This document shows positions 17,485-25,754 of a stretch of 60,556 nucleotides of DNA, in pieces. Within the stretch, counting starts at the first letter, position 1. Each line of letters starts with the position of its first letter. The position numbers and the translations under genes are program-made. This DNA comes from Pseudomonadota bacterium. GTDB taxonomy: Bacteria; Pseudomonadota; Gammaproteobacteria; Steroidobacterales; Woeseiaceae. The DNA lies in contig JAQCGO010000011.1 of the NCBI GenBank assembly GCA_027618995.1, forward strand, positions 1 to 60,556, given 5' to 3'. Under the pieces are notes generated by a model. It was not told the origin of the DNA, did no database searches, and saw only the letters and a list, made by a program, of their open reading frames with translations.

Positions 17485-19455
17485 ATGGATTTCGAAGAAT
17501 CACTGTACGCAGTTCAACGTCTAATCCGCCAGAAAGAATTCATCCAAGCAGATGCGGCTATCGAGCAACTGCTTCAGTTGCAACCCAAACACGTAGAAGC
17601 CTTGTTTACCAAAGCAGTGATCATGCGCCTGTTGAACCGGCCAGAAGACGCGCAGCAAGTGCTGGATGCCTTACACACAGTCGACCCGACCCATAGCCGG
17701 GCATTTCAGGAAAAAGGTCATCACAAGATGGCCAAAAGAGAACTTCAACCGGCGATTGAAGCGTTTGAAAATGCCGTCGCACGCGATCCGGCACTCATTA
17801 TCAGTTGGAAGGCTCTCATCGGACTGCATGCCATGAACAACGACGCTGAAGGTGCCGGGAGAGCGAAAGCGCATGTCGATCGACTGCAGGCCCTTCCACA
17901 AGAGCTGCTGAATATCTCGAGCCTCGTCAACGAGGAGCGCTTAAATAAAGCGGAACCGCTCTGTCGTAACTTTCTAAAGCGAGACCCGCAGAACGTTGAG
18001 GCGATGCGTTTACTGGCTGCTATCGGTGTTGGGCTGGGAATTACTGACGATGCCGAACAATTACTGGAAGCAGCTCTGGAATTTGATCCTGGCTTTCATC
18101 TCGGCCGATTCGACTATGTCCTCGTCCTACAAAAACGACAGAAATTCGAAGCAGCGTTCAAACACGCAGGCTACCTAAAGGAAGCTCAGCCTTACGACTT
18201 TAACTATCAGCGCCTGTATGCGAATGCCTGTCTCAACGTCGGCCGCCATGACGAAGCGATTAGAATCTACAACAAAGTATTGACTGTAGACCCTGAGAAC
18301 CCACAGATCTTGTTGATGTGTGGCCACGCGGCGAAAACGATTGGCCGAATTCCGGAAGCTATTGACTACTATCGCCGTTGCTACACGGCAAGGCCCGACT
18401 ACGGTGACGCTTTCTGGAGTCTGGCAAACTTAAAAACCTATGCTTTGACCGACGAAGAGTTGGATATCGCACAGCGCAGTGAGGCGGCGAATAAAACGAC
18501 ACTGGTGGATCGAATCCACTTGTGTTTTGCACTTGGAAAAGCATTCGAAGACCGGCAGGACTTCTCCTTGTCATTTGAATACTACGCTCGCGGTAATCGT
18601 CTAAAACTATCAGAACTTGCCTATCACGCCGACCTCGTTACCGCAGAAGTTGATGCACAGATAGATGTGTGCGGCGCTGCACTTATTGAGGCGAAATCGA
18701 CGTTGGGTCACCCTGCTCCCGACCCCATTTTCATTGTCGGGTTGCCACGCTCCGGCTCAACTCTGCTGGAACAAATACTCGCATCGCACAGCGAGATCGA
18801 TGGGACGTTCGAGCTACCTAATATCCTCAATACCGTTGCCAGGCTCAATGGGCGACGCATGGCCAACGAGGTGGCAAGATATCCACGCGTCCTGGAGGAT
18901 TTGAACGAGGACGAATTATTCCAATTGGGTAAGTTGTATTTGGAAGAAACCAAAATCCATCGTGCCGGTGCGCCTTTCTTTGTCGATAAAATGCCGAACA
19001 ACTTCCGGCACATCGGACTGATTAGCATGATTTTGCCGAACGCCAAAATCATCGATGCTCGCCGCGAACCACTGGCCTGTTGTTTTAGTGGTTTCAAACA
19101 ATTATTTGCTCACGGTCAGGCCTACACTTATGGCTTGCAGGAAATCGGCCAGTACTACATCGACTATGTCCGAATGATGAACCACTGGGAACAAGAACTT
19201 CCGGGTCGAATACTAAGAGTGCAGTACGAGGACGTTGTCGCCGACCTCGAAACAGAGGTGACACGAATGCTCGACTTTTGTGGTCTCGAGATGCAAGCGG
19301 CATGTCTTGAGTTTCACAAAACGGTCCGATTGGTGCGTACGCCAAGTTCAGAGCAAGTCAGACAAGCCATTTATCAACAGGGCTTGCAGCAGTGGAAAAA
19401 CTTCGATGCGTACTTGCAGCCCTTAAAGGAAGTACTCGGCCTTAGTTCCAGTTAG
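17485..19455 (+). CDS. TPR-repeat protein fused to a C-terminal sulfotransferase domain
   Basis: About the first 380 residues are tandem tetratricopeptide repeats; the repeat ending in NPQILLMCGHAAKTIGRIPEA is a clear example. The C-terminal ~250 residues are a PAPS-dependent sulfotransferase with the 5'-phosphosulfate loop FIVGLPRSGSTLLEQILASH near residue 416 and the later phosphate-binding RREPLACCFSGFKQLF. Fusions like this occur in many marine gammaproteobacteria, but their acceptor is generally unknown. Its stop overlaps the stop of the convergent Rieske gene (19452-19455). It may be an unrelated passenger within the island. Confidence 0.85.
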   Translation: MDFEESLYAVQRLIRQKEFIQADAAIEQLLQLQPKHVEALFTKAVIMRLLNRPEDAQQVLDALHTVDPTHSRAFQEKGHHKMAKRELQPAIEAFENAVARDPALIISWKALIGLHAMNNDAEGAGRAKAHVDRLQALPQELLNISSLVNEERLNKAEPLCRNFLKRDPQNVEAMRLLAAIGVGLGITDDAEQLLEAALEFDPGFHLGRFDYVLVLQKRQKFEAAFKHAGYLKEAQPYDFNYQRLYANACLNVGRHDEAIRIYNKVLTVDPENPQILLMCGHAAKTIGRIPEAIDYYRRCYTARPDYGDAFWSLANLKTYALTDEELDIAQRSEAANKTTLVDRIHLCFALGKAFEDRQDFSLSFEYYARGNRLKLSELAYHADLVTAEVDAQIDVCGAALIEAKSTLGHPAPDPIFIVGLPRSGSTLLEQILASHSEIDGTFELPNILNTVARLNGRRMANEVARYPRVLEDLNEDELFQLGKLYLEETKIHRAGAPFFVDKMPNNFRHIGLISMILPNAKIIDARREPLACCFSGFKQLFAHGQAYTYGLQEIGQYYIDYVRMMNHWEQELPGRILRVQYEDVVADLETEVTRMLDFCGLEMQAACLEFHKTVRLVRTPSSEQVRQAIYQQGLQQWKNFDAYLQPLKEVLGLSSS

Positions 19456-20597
19456 CCCTTATCTTCAGCACCGTCGAGCACGACATCGCTGCCCAATCGC
19501 GTTGCCATGAACCGGTACATGTCAACGATCGTACCCTCCAAATCTTCAATACAAAATGGGCTCGATTCAATATAGCGGGACTGTAAGCCCTGCTGCATCG
19601 TCTCCAACTTGGATTTATCTTCGGCATTGACCTGATCCATGAAGTCGTGTTGCTCGGCAGTGATGCCGTCTGACTGCGGCAATGCCGACATACCCCAGCG
19701 GATATTGACAGAGTTGGCGGTATTCGGACTTAGGCACAAAAATATAAGGACATTCGGCGCCGCAGCTACAACCAGATTCGGAAATACGCCGAACATGAAT
19801 GAACAACGCTTTTCCTTATCAGTAAGATTGGGTGGAAATGGTCCGCGCTCCGGATAGCTGGGATCGTAATAGGAATAGTAGGCATTAAAGTTGCCGTCAG
19901 AAGGAACGTACTCACATAAGCCAGTCGGTGTGAGCGGTTTCAGCGTCTTCGGATGCGTAATATCCAGGTGGTAACCCTCCATGAAGTTTTCCGCCAGACA
20001 CTTCCAGTTCGTTTTCCAGGTAACTTCCTCTGTAAACCCATGGACTCGGTCGGCTACATCGTAGTTTTTAATGTAGGGCAATAACTTCTCAAGTCTTGGC
20101 GCCAGCGGTACTGCATTTCCACTCATATTGACGAACAAAAAGCCTTCCCATACCTCAGTCTTAAACGACGGAAGCGCAACCTTCGAGCGGTCGAACGCCT
20201 TAACGTTCTCCATCCGCGGTGCACCCACCAACTGACCGGTAAGATCGTACGTCCATGCATGGTAACGACAGCTGAAACGGGACTTCCTGCCGCTCCCAAA
20301 TGCCACAGTATTTCCGCGATGACGGCAGACATTGGATAAGACGCGAATGACATTGTCATTGCCACGCGTGACTAGCAATTGCTCCCCAACCAATTCGGTG
20401 GTGTAAAAATCGCCGGGATTCTTTAATTCATCCACACGTCCGAGGCACACCCAATCACGATGGAAAATAAATTCCGATTCCAAACGCATGAAATCATCTG
20501 ACGTGTAATAACTCGCTGGCATGACAGTCGCTTCGTCAAACGACAGTGATGTGACTTTGTGGAGTGCGTCACGAATCTCATTAACTTTCGTTGTCAT
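19452..20597 (-). CDS. Rieske [2Fe-2S] ring-hydroxylating/N-demethylating oxygenase alpha subunit (GbcA/stachydrine demethylase-like)
   Basis: Rieske ligands are visible in VCRHRGNTVAFG and FSCRYHAWTYD. The mononuclear-iron motif AENFMEGYHLDITHPKTL gives the two His of the facial triad. The overall sequence looks like the choline-monooxygenase/GbcA/stachydrine group that oxidatively removes methyl groups from quaternary amines. Start choice is uncertain: ATG at 20597 has GGA four bases upstream, and alternatives at 20606 or 20636 would add 3 or 13 residues. No reductase gene is adjacent, so the reductase at 2244-3347 or one elsewhere must serve it. It is divergent from an MFS gene across about 100 bases. 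A role upstream of sarcosine oxidase is plausible (inference). Confidence 0.83.
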   Translation of the reverse strand: MTTKVNEIRDALHKVTSLSFDEATVMPASYYTSDDFMRLESEFIFHRDWVCLGRVDELKNPGDFYTTELVGEQLLVTRGNDNVIRVLSNVCRHRGNTVAFGSGRKSRFSCRYHAWTYDLTGQLVGAPRMENVKAFDRSKVALPSFKTEVWEGFLFVNMSGNAVPLAPRLEKLLPYIKNYDVADRVHGFTEEVTWKTNWKCLAENFMEGYHLDITHPKTLKPLTPTGLCEYVPSDGNFNAYYSYYDPSYPERGPFPPNLTDKEKRCSFMFGVFPNLVVAAAPNVLIFLCLSPNTANSVNIRWGMSALPQSDGITAEQHDFMDQVNAEDKSKLETMQQGLQSRYIESSPFCIEDLEGTIVDMYRFMATRLGSDVVLDGAEDKG

Positions 20598-20697
20598 TTT
20601 TTCCATCGCAAAATTACACCCGCATATATAATACATACATGGTGATCAGTTGTCGCGCACTGTAAGATCAATGCACCGTTGCGGGACAATTGACACT

Positions 20698-21894
20698 ATG
20701 AAATCTGACTCATTGGCAAGTACTTCGTCGCATCCAGATCAACAGAATCCTAGCGATCGGATCAGCACCGTGGCAGGTGCCATGTGGCTGACCGTGATCG
20801 GCACATTGGGCATTTTATTCTTGCCGTTAATGGTCGGCGGCATCATCGCTGAGTTGGGTTTTTCCGAGTTACAGGCAGGCTATGTCGCTGCTGCGGAAAT
20901 GGCCGGCGTCGCCATCGCGTCCGGCCTGGGCGTTTTTTGGGTACGGCGTGTTAACTGGGTCAAAATCGCTACTTTATCAACAGTCGCTTTCATCGCCGCG
21001 AATTGGATTTCTACGGGCATCGATGCTTATTGGGCGATGCTTGTTGCGCGCTTCTGCGTCGGTCTGGCCAGTGGCGCGCTGTTGGCGATTGGCATGGCCT
21101 GTCAAAGTGATAGCAAAAATGCGGATCGAATATTTGGCTACTGGGTCGCCTGTCAGATGACGGTATCGAGTGTTGGTTACTTATTACTGCCGAGCGTCCG
21201 AGCAACCTGGGGAATTGATGGCTTTTTGTTCGCTTTGATCGCCGTTGGTGCTACTGCGTTTATATCGATTGTCTTCTTACCCAAGCGAGGGCTCCACCGA
21301 ACAGCATCGAGTGGATCCCAGCGGGCAACTCTTCTAACCAACATCACAGCATTATTTGGCGCTTTACTGTTCTTCATGGCGCAAGGCGGCCTTTGGGCGT
21401 TCCTGGAGCGACTGGGCTTATCGTCAAGCCTGTCGACGACTGAAATTGGTTTCGCCCTGGCCATCTCATCATATTGTGGTATCGCTGGTGGTTTGGCCAA
21501 GAACTGGTTAGTCGATGCGGCCGGCACACTAAGTCCATTCGTACTTGTCATCGTTGGTGAGCTATTCATGCTGGTCCTGTTTGCGGTAGATCCGGGCAAC
21601 GTACTTTTCGCGGTTGCTGTTTGCCTACTACAATTTTTTTGGGCCATGGGTATGGCATCTTTCCTCAGCGCATTTAATCTGGTTGACCAGTCCGGTGCTC
21701 TGGTCCTGTTGCTGATGTCAGTCGCTAAGGTCGGCTACTCACTGGGTCCGGCAATGATGGGTTGGCTGATCGTCGACGACGATTACAGCAATGTATTACT
21801 CGCAAGCGGTGTATTAGTTGTGATTGGATTTCTTACCACAACCATTCTCATTAGGATCAAACTGAAATCGGTCGATGCTTACGCCAGACCGTGA
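20698..21894 (+). CDS. major facilitator superfamily transporter
   Basis: The protein is about 398 residues with some twelve hydrophobic segments (for example VAGAMWLTVIGTLGILFLPL at the start) and weak MFS motifs (FWVRRVNWVKIATL). The ATG at 20698 is chosen because the longer frame from 20650 uses TTG and adds a cysteine-containing non-hydrophobic tail. It is divergent from the GbcA-like Rieske gene and precedes a HutD-like gene by ten bases. Uptake of the Rieske substrate across the inner membrane is the simplest reading; the substrate is not identifiable. Confidence 0.8.
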   Translation: MKSDSLASTSSHPDQQNPSDRISTVAGAMWLTVIGTLGILFLPLMVGGIIAELGFSELQAGYVAAAEMAGVAIASGLGVFWVRRVNWVKIATLSTVAFIAANWISTGIDAYWAMLVARFCVGLASGALLAIGMACQSDSKNADRIFGYWVACQMTVSSVGYLLLPSVRATWGIDGFLFALIAVGATAFISIVFLPKRGLHRTASSGSQRATLLTNITALFGALLFFMAQGGLWAFLERLGLSSSLSTTEIGFALAISSYCGIAGGLAKNWLVDAAGTLSPFVLVIVGELFMLVLFAVDPGNVLFAVAVCLLQFFWAMGMASFLSAFNLVDQSGALVLLLMSVAKVGYSLGPAMMGWLIVDDDYSNVLLASGVLVVIGFLTTTILIRIKLKSVDAYARP

Positions 21895-21904
21895 AATCAC
21901 GTCG

Positions 21905-22495
21905 ATGAAAGTTCAAGTACTCAAACCCGATTCTTTTAAGCGAATGCCCTGGCAGAATGGCCGAGGCTCAACAACTGAGCTGCACGCCGAAGAGCATGAC
22001 AACTACGAAGGACCGGTATGGCGAATCAGTATGGCGGATGTTTCTAGCGACGGTCCGTTTTCACACTTTGAGGGTTACGACCGAACGCTAACGCTGGTGA
22101 AGGGACCGGCGATGATGTTGCACCATGAGAGCGGTGCCAAAGATGTTCTCGAGCAGCGATTCGCCATGGCAACATTCAAAGGCGACATTCGCACCCACGC
22201 GACACTTCATGGCGAAGAGATCCAGGATTTCAATGTGTTTTCATTGCGTCATTATTGCCGTCACACGGTAGCTATCGTCACCCCTGCTCGTGATCCTTGG
22301 CTGTGCACGGATGCAACGACTTTATTAGTCTTTGCTATTGATGGCGACGTTCAGGTGACTTCACCGAGCGGTAAAGTCCTCGAGGTTCCACACAATTCAT
22401 TGCTACGAATTGAACAACCATTGCAGGGTGATTGGCGCGCGTCGACAGGAACAGCGATTGTTACGAGCGTGGTGTTACGGGCAGTTACGTATTGA
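21905..22495 (+). CDS. hutD: HutD/Ves-family protein
   Basis: This cupin-like protein (about 196 residues) carries the family hallmarks MPWQNGRGSTTEL, VWRISMADVSSDGPFSHF and GYDRTLTLVKG. HutD proteins sit in histidine-utilisation operons and are thought to limit hut expression or flux; here no hut genes are seen, and it rides behind an MFS transporter instead. The ATG at 21905 begins right at the conserved domain. It is the last intact gene of the island before the pilZ/IS110 remnant zone. Confidence 0.8.
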   Translation: MKVQVLKPDSFKRMPWQNGRGSTTELHAEEHDNYEGPVWRISMADVSSDGPFSHFEGYDRTLTLVKGPAMMLHHESGAKDVLEQRFAMATFKGDIRTHATLHGEEIQDFNVFSLRHYCRHTVAIVTPARDPWLCTDATTLLVFAIDGDVQVTSPSGKVLEVPHNSLLRIEQPLQGDWRASTGTAIVTSVVLRAVTY

Positions 22496-22541
22496 TAGGA
22501 AGCGCGGGTTCTGACAAGTTACTATGCTCACAGTCAAGTAT

Positions 22542-22680
22542 TTATGCCAGTTTCTCATCCCAGTGAGTGCCGTTTTTCATCATGGTATTCAAAACGGTTA
22601 GTTGCTTACGCGTGCAGGCAACGATAGCTACTTTTTTGGGTTTACCGGCAGCGACTAAACGCTCATACAAGGGTACCGAC
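22542..22680 (-). pseudogene. IS110-family transposase, C-terminal remnant
   Basis: The last ~46 codons of a 148-codon open frame read as the conserved C-terminal end of IS110/IS1111 transposases (YERLVAAGKPKKVAIVAC, then KQLTVLNTMMKNG). No catalytic DEDD part or IS end is present, so this is a dead fragment. It lies between hutD and the broken pilZ, at the junction of the catabolic island with core genes. About 100 bases between it and the next fragment (22681-22778) are in the same open frame but I cannot assign them. Confidence 0.65.
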
Positions 22681-22778
22681 CATATCCGTGTCAGAATATG
22701 CTCTAAGCGGGCCATTTTGAAAGGTCGAATGTGAGTCATCACAGCTAAGGAACACGAATGTCGCCGGTTTCGATACAG

Positions 22779-22923
22779 AGGCGTTTCCGCGTTCACCGGT
22801 CGATCGTTGAGGATGACGAGGCCTTCCTTGCCCGGAATTTCGAAGGGCTCATCGCTCTGGGCCAGCGCATCTGGAATAAGTCCGGCGGGCATCAGGTGCG
22901 CGAAAGGTATGCTCGCGCCGACT
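22779..22923 (-). pseudogene. 5' fragment resembling a molybdopterin sulfite-oxidase-family protein
   Basis: Read from high to low coordinates, an SRRE tail in one frame is followed, one frame over, by AHLMPAGLIPDALAQ and FEIPGKEGLVILNDRPVNAE. This resembles the twin-arginine signal peptide and mature N-terminus of periplasmic sulfite-oxidase-like molybdoenzymes, interrupted by a frameshift or deletion and cut off after about 50 residues. It is fused directly to the pilZ 5' part on one side. The match is from memory of family motifs and needs a search. Confidence 0.45.
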
Positions 22924-23058
22924 GAACACCTCATCGCCGAGGCGATAGGAGCTGTTGGTCGGAATGAACAAACCACCATTGACGACAAACGGCATATACG
23001 CCAGGTACAAGGCGCTCTTGTCCTTGATCGTTAGCGTCAGTAGCCCCGGTTTGCTCAT
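22924..23058 (-). pseudogene. pilZ: pilZ, 5' part only (type IV pilus PilZ-domain protein)
   Basis: The first 45 codons, starting at ATG 23058 five bases after the holB stop, encode the conserved N-terminus of PilZ (SIKD-like TIKDKSALYLAYMPF, then GGLFIPTN and LGDEVF). tmk-holB-pilZ is a common gammaproteobacterial order, so this is the expected gene in the expected place. After LGDEVF the expected second half (around ~115 residues total) is absent, replaced by unrelated sequence. PilZ is needed for type IV pilus assembly in Pseudomonas, so its loss could matter if no second copy exists. Confidence 0.75.
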
Positions 23059-23062
23059 CAAA

Positions 23063-24049
23063 TTACCTCGTCACCATCATCTCTGGCAGTTCACCCGCCA
23101 GTACTTCTCGCCCGCAGTCCTCGAGACCCTCTGACAGGTCGATCAGCAGCCCTTCGAGGGTCAGGTGGACGTTAAAGGAACCACCCGCCTGGCCTCGCAG
23201 ACGGTTGATTATGTCTAGATAGCAGAACAAATTTCGCCTGTCCATGCGCTTCAGCACAGAATCCTCAATTGCCGTCAGCGCTCCCGGCCCCGGCGCGCCG
23301 AACGCGCGGAAAATAGCGGCCTGGACCTGGCGCGCGAGCCAGTCGAGCACAAACGTGGTGTCGAGGGCAGTCCAACGTGCTGCCACAGCGATCGCGGATG
23401 CTTTGCCCGCGGCTACTGCCGCAAAGTCCCGGCTCATCGCCGCGTGGGTATCCAGTTGGCTGCTCGCGTCGATCGCGGCGAGGGGCGCATTACCAGCCAG
23501 ACGCAACGCCGCCAGCCAGCTTTGGCCGGGTTGCAGCCGGTCCAGCCACGTCAGGCCCTCTGCTTCGGCGGGAACCGCGAAACCAATGCGCTGACAGCGA
23601 CTGAAGATGGTCGCGGGCAAATGTCCCTTGCGATCGGCGATCAGGATCAGCAACGCATCTCCCGGAGGCTCCTCCAGCGTCTTCAACAGGCTGTTGGCGG
23701 CATTGCCGGTCATCGCGTCAGCCGGCTCGATCACCGCAACCTTGCCGCCGCCCTGGTAGCTCGTGAGGCTGAGTTCCGAGACCAGCCCGCGAATCTGCTC
23801 AATACCGATGGCCTGCTTGTCGACGGGCGGGCGGATCCAGCGCAAGTCGGCATGCTCGATCGCGAGCGGCGGATATTGCGGCAGGCTGGCCCCGGTCGAA
23901 ACGCCGAGATGCTGCGCTGCCATCCAGCCGGCTGCGGCACGTTTGCCGACGCCGACCGGTCCGGTCAATAGAACAGCGTGTGGCACACGTCCCTGCCGGG
24001 CCCTTGCCAGCCAGTTTGTCGCGAACTCCTGATGCCAGCTAATATCCAT
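23063..24049 (-). CDS. holB: DNA polymerase III delta' subunit
   Basis: This 328-residue clamp-loader subunit has a P-loop-like GPVGVGKRAAAG near residue 30, the SLLKTLEEPPGDALLILI block and the SRC motif (IFSRCQRI). It helps open the beta clamp during replication. The cysteine-rich zinc module normally between the P-loop and the HPD-like segment is missing: that stretch (about residues 44-72) has no Cys at all. It lies in the tmk-holB-pilZ unit, 19 bases after tmk. Confidence 0.9.
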   Translation of the reverse strand: MDISWHQEFATNWLARARQGRVPHAVLLTGPVGVGKRAAAGWMAAQHLGVSTGASLPQYPPLAIEHADLRWIRPPVDKQAIGIEQIRGLVSELSLTSYQGGGKVAVIEPADAMTGNAANSLLKTLEEPPGDALLILIADRKGHLPATIFSRCQRIGFAVPAEAEGLTWLDRLQPGQSWLAALRLAGNAPLAAIDASSQLDTHAAMSRDFAAVAAGKASAIAVAARWTALDTTFVLDWLARQVQAAIFRAFGAPGPGALTAIEDSVLKRMDRRNLFCYLDIINRLRGQAGGSFNVHLTLEGLLIDLSEGLEDCGREVLAGELPEMMVTR

Positions 24050-24068
24050 TATTTCAACAATATACGAG

Positions 24069-24710
24069 TCATTTCTGACCTAATACCTCATCCATGAGTT
24101 TAGTGATCACCGCCGTCACTTCGCGACGGACTGTGTCGATGCTTGCGCGGGCGTCGATGATGACAAATCGATCGGGCTCGGCGGCTGCCAGTTCGAGGTA
24201 CTGGTCCCGCACCCGTGTAAAAAAGTCACTGCGTTCGATCTCGATCCGGTCCGGGTCACTGCGTCGCCCGGCCCGATCCATACCGGTAGCCACCGGCGCG
24301 TCGAGCAGCAGGGTCAAATCCGGGTGCAAACCCGGGTGCACCAGCTCCGCAAGCCGGTTGATGTCGGCTTGTGGAAAACCTCGGCCGCCGCCCTGGTAGG
24401 CACGGCTCGCGTCAGTGAAACGATCACACACTACCCAGGTGCCGGCCGCCAACGCCGGCTCGATGTGATTTTTTACGTGCAGCGCGCGCGACGCGAACAT
24501 CAACAGCAATTCGGCGATGTCCGGCATTGGCTCATCGCCATGCTCTACGAGCAACTGGCGAATTCTCTCGGCCACTGGCGTGCCACCCGGTTCGCGGGAA
24601 GTCAGCACGGGAATACCGCGTTGTTCTATCGCGGTACGCAGGACCCCAACATTGGTCGACTTGCCTACGCCCTCAATACCCTCGACCGTGATGAATTTGC
24701 CGCGTTGCAT
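24069..24710 (-). CDS. tmk: thymidylate kinase
   Basis: The enzyme (213 residues) phosphorylates dTMP to dTDP. The P-loop EGIEGVGKST, the TSREPGGTPVAERIR motif, the DRFTDASRAYQGGGR motif and the lid region RAGRRSDPDRIE are all present, at family-typical spacing. It follows mltG by three bases and precedes holB in the conserved order. Confidence 0.95.
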   Translation of the reverse strand: MQRGKFITVEGIEGVGKSTNVGVLRTAIEQRGIPVLTSREPGGTPVAERIRQLLVEHGDEPMPDIAELLLMFASRALHVKNHIEPALAAGTWVVCDRFTDASRAYQGGGRGFPQADINRLAELVHPGLHPDLTLLLDAPVATGMDRAGRRSDPDRIEIERSDFFTRVRDQYLELAAAEPDRFVIIDARASIDTVRREVTAVITKLMDEVLGQK

Positions 24711-24713
24711 GGT

Positions 24714-25754
24714 CTATTCCTTGTGGCGCTGACTTTTCAGTTGCCGCAGGTAGGCCGCGACCGCCTGGTCGTGTTCCTCTTTGGTCGCCGAAAACTGGTG
24801 GCTGCCGTCGCCCGAACCCGTGGCAACGAAGAAAATTTCCTCGCCGTCGGCCGGATGCAGCGCTGCATGGATTGAAGCGCGGCCGGGCATAGCGATCGGC
24901 GTCGGCGGCAGGCCATGTTTTGTGTACGAGTTGTACGGTGTCGCTGTTTGCAGATCCTTGCGGGTCAGATTGCCGTTAAAGTCCTGGCCGAGCCCGTAAA
25001 TGACGGTTGGATCCGTCTGCAGGCGCATTCCTTTGTTGAGTCGTCGCGAAAACACACCGGCAATGCGTTCTCGTTCGTCGCTGCGTGCCGTCTCTTTCTC
25101 GATGATCGACGCCAGGATCAATCCGTCATACGGCGTTGTGACGACGGCAGCCTCGCTCTTGTTCGCCCACTCCTCCGCCAGCGCACTCTGCATTGCCGCG
25201 AAAGCCTGGCGCAGCACGACACGATCGCTGGTCCGGCTAGGGAAATAGTAGGTTTCGGGCAGAAACATTCCTTCCGGATGGTTCATCTCCGCACCCAGCA
25301 AGTCCAGTAAGCCCGGCCAGTCTTCATCCGTCATGCTGGCGTCGATTTCGGGCTGGTCGTGCAGCGCGCGCAGCAGGTCCCAGCGATTCCAGCCCTCGAT
25401 AATTGTAAATGAGTACAGGCGTACGCTACCGTGTGTGAATAGCTGCAAGAGCTCCCGCGGCGTCGTGCCGGGGGTAATGAGATATTCGCCCGCCTGCACG
25501 CGGCTGGCCTGCTCGGTCCAGCGCGCATAAAGGCGCAGCATCCGGGAGCTGGCGATGATGCCGCGCTGCTGCAGCGACGACGCAATAACGCCGAAGGAAG
25601 CACCCGACTCGATGTCGAAGACGATACCGGAGTCGTCGACATCGACCGGCTCGTCGAGAAACGTATGCAGGCGTATGCCGCCGAAAGCAGCAATCGCCAG
25701 CGACAGGGTCAGCAAAGCTGCCACGGTGGCCAGCGTGCGTTTCAACTGCGGCAC
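24714..25754 (-). CDS. mltG: endolytic murein transglycosylase MltG
   Basis: MltG cuts nascent glycan strands in the periplasm, anchored by one N-terminal membrane segment (TLATVAALLTLSLAIAAFGG). The LysM-like domain is followed by the catalytic region with ILASIIEKETA (catalytic Glu), DPTVIYGLG and TPYNSYTKHGLPPTPI. The start is probably GTG at 25754 or TTG at 25745, overlapping the pabC end; the longer ATG at 25832 lies deep inside pabC and adds a basic, unrelated tail. The pabC-mltG-tmk-holB order is conserved in gammaproteobacteria. Confidence 0.92.
   Translation of the reverse strand: MPQLKRTLATVAALLTLSLAIAAFGGIRLHTFLDEPVDVDDSGIVFDIESGASFGVIASSLQQRGIIASSRMLRLYARWTEQASRVQAGEYLITPGTTPRELLQLFTHGSVRLYSFTIIEGWNRWDLLRALHDQPEIDASMTDEDWPGLLDLLGAEMNHPEGMFLPETYYFPSRTSDRVVLRQAFAAMQSALAEEWANKSEAAVVTTPYDGLILASIIEKETARSDERERIAGVFSRRLNKGMRLQTDPTVIYGLGQDFNGNLTRKDLQTATPYNSYTKHGLPPTPIAMPGRASIHAALHPADGEEIFFVATGSGDGSHQFSATKEEHDQAVAAYLRQLKSQRHKE

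Noticed and set aside
22500..23060. An intact mobile element at the island boundary
   Set aside because: Only a C-terminal transposase fragment is seen, with no element ends, direct repeats or full catalytic domain.
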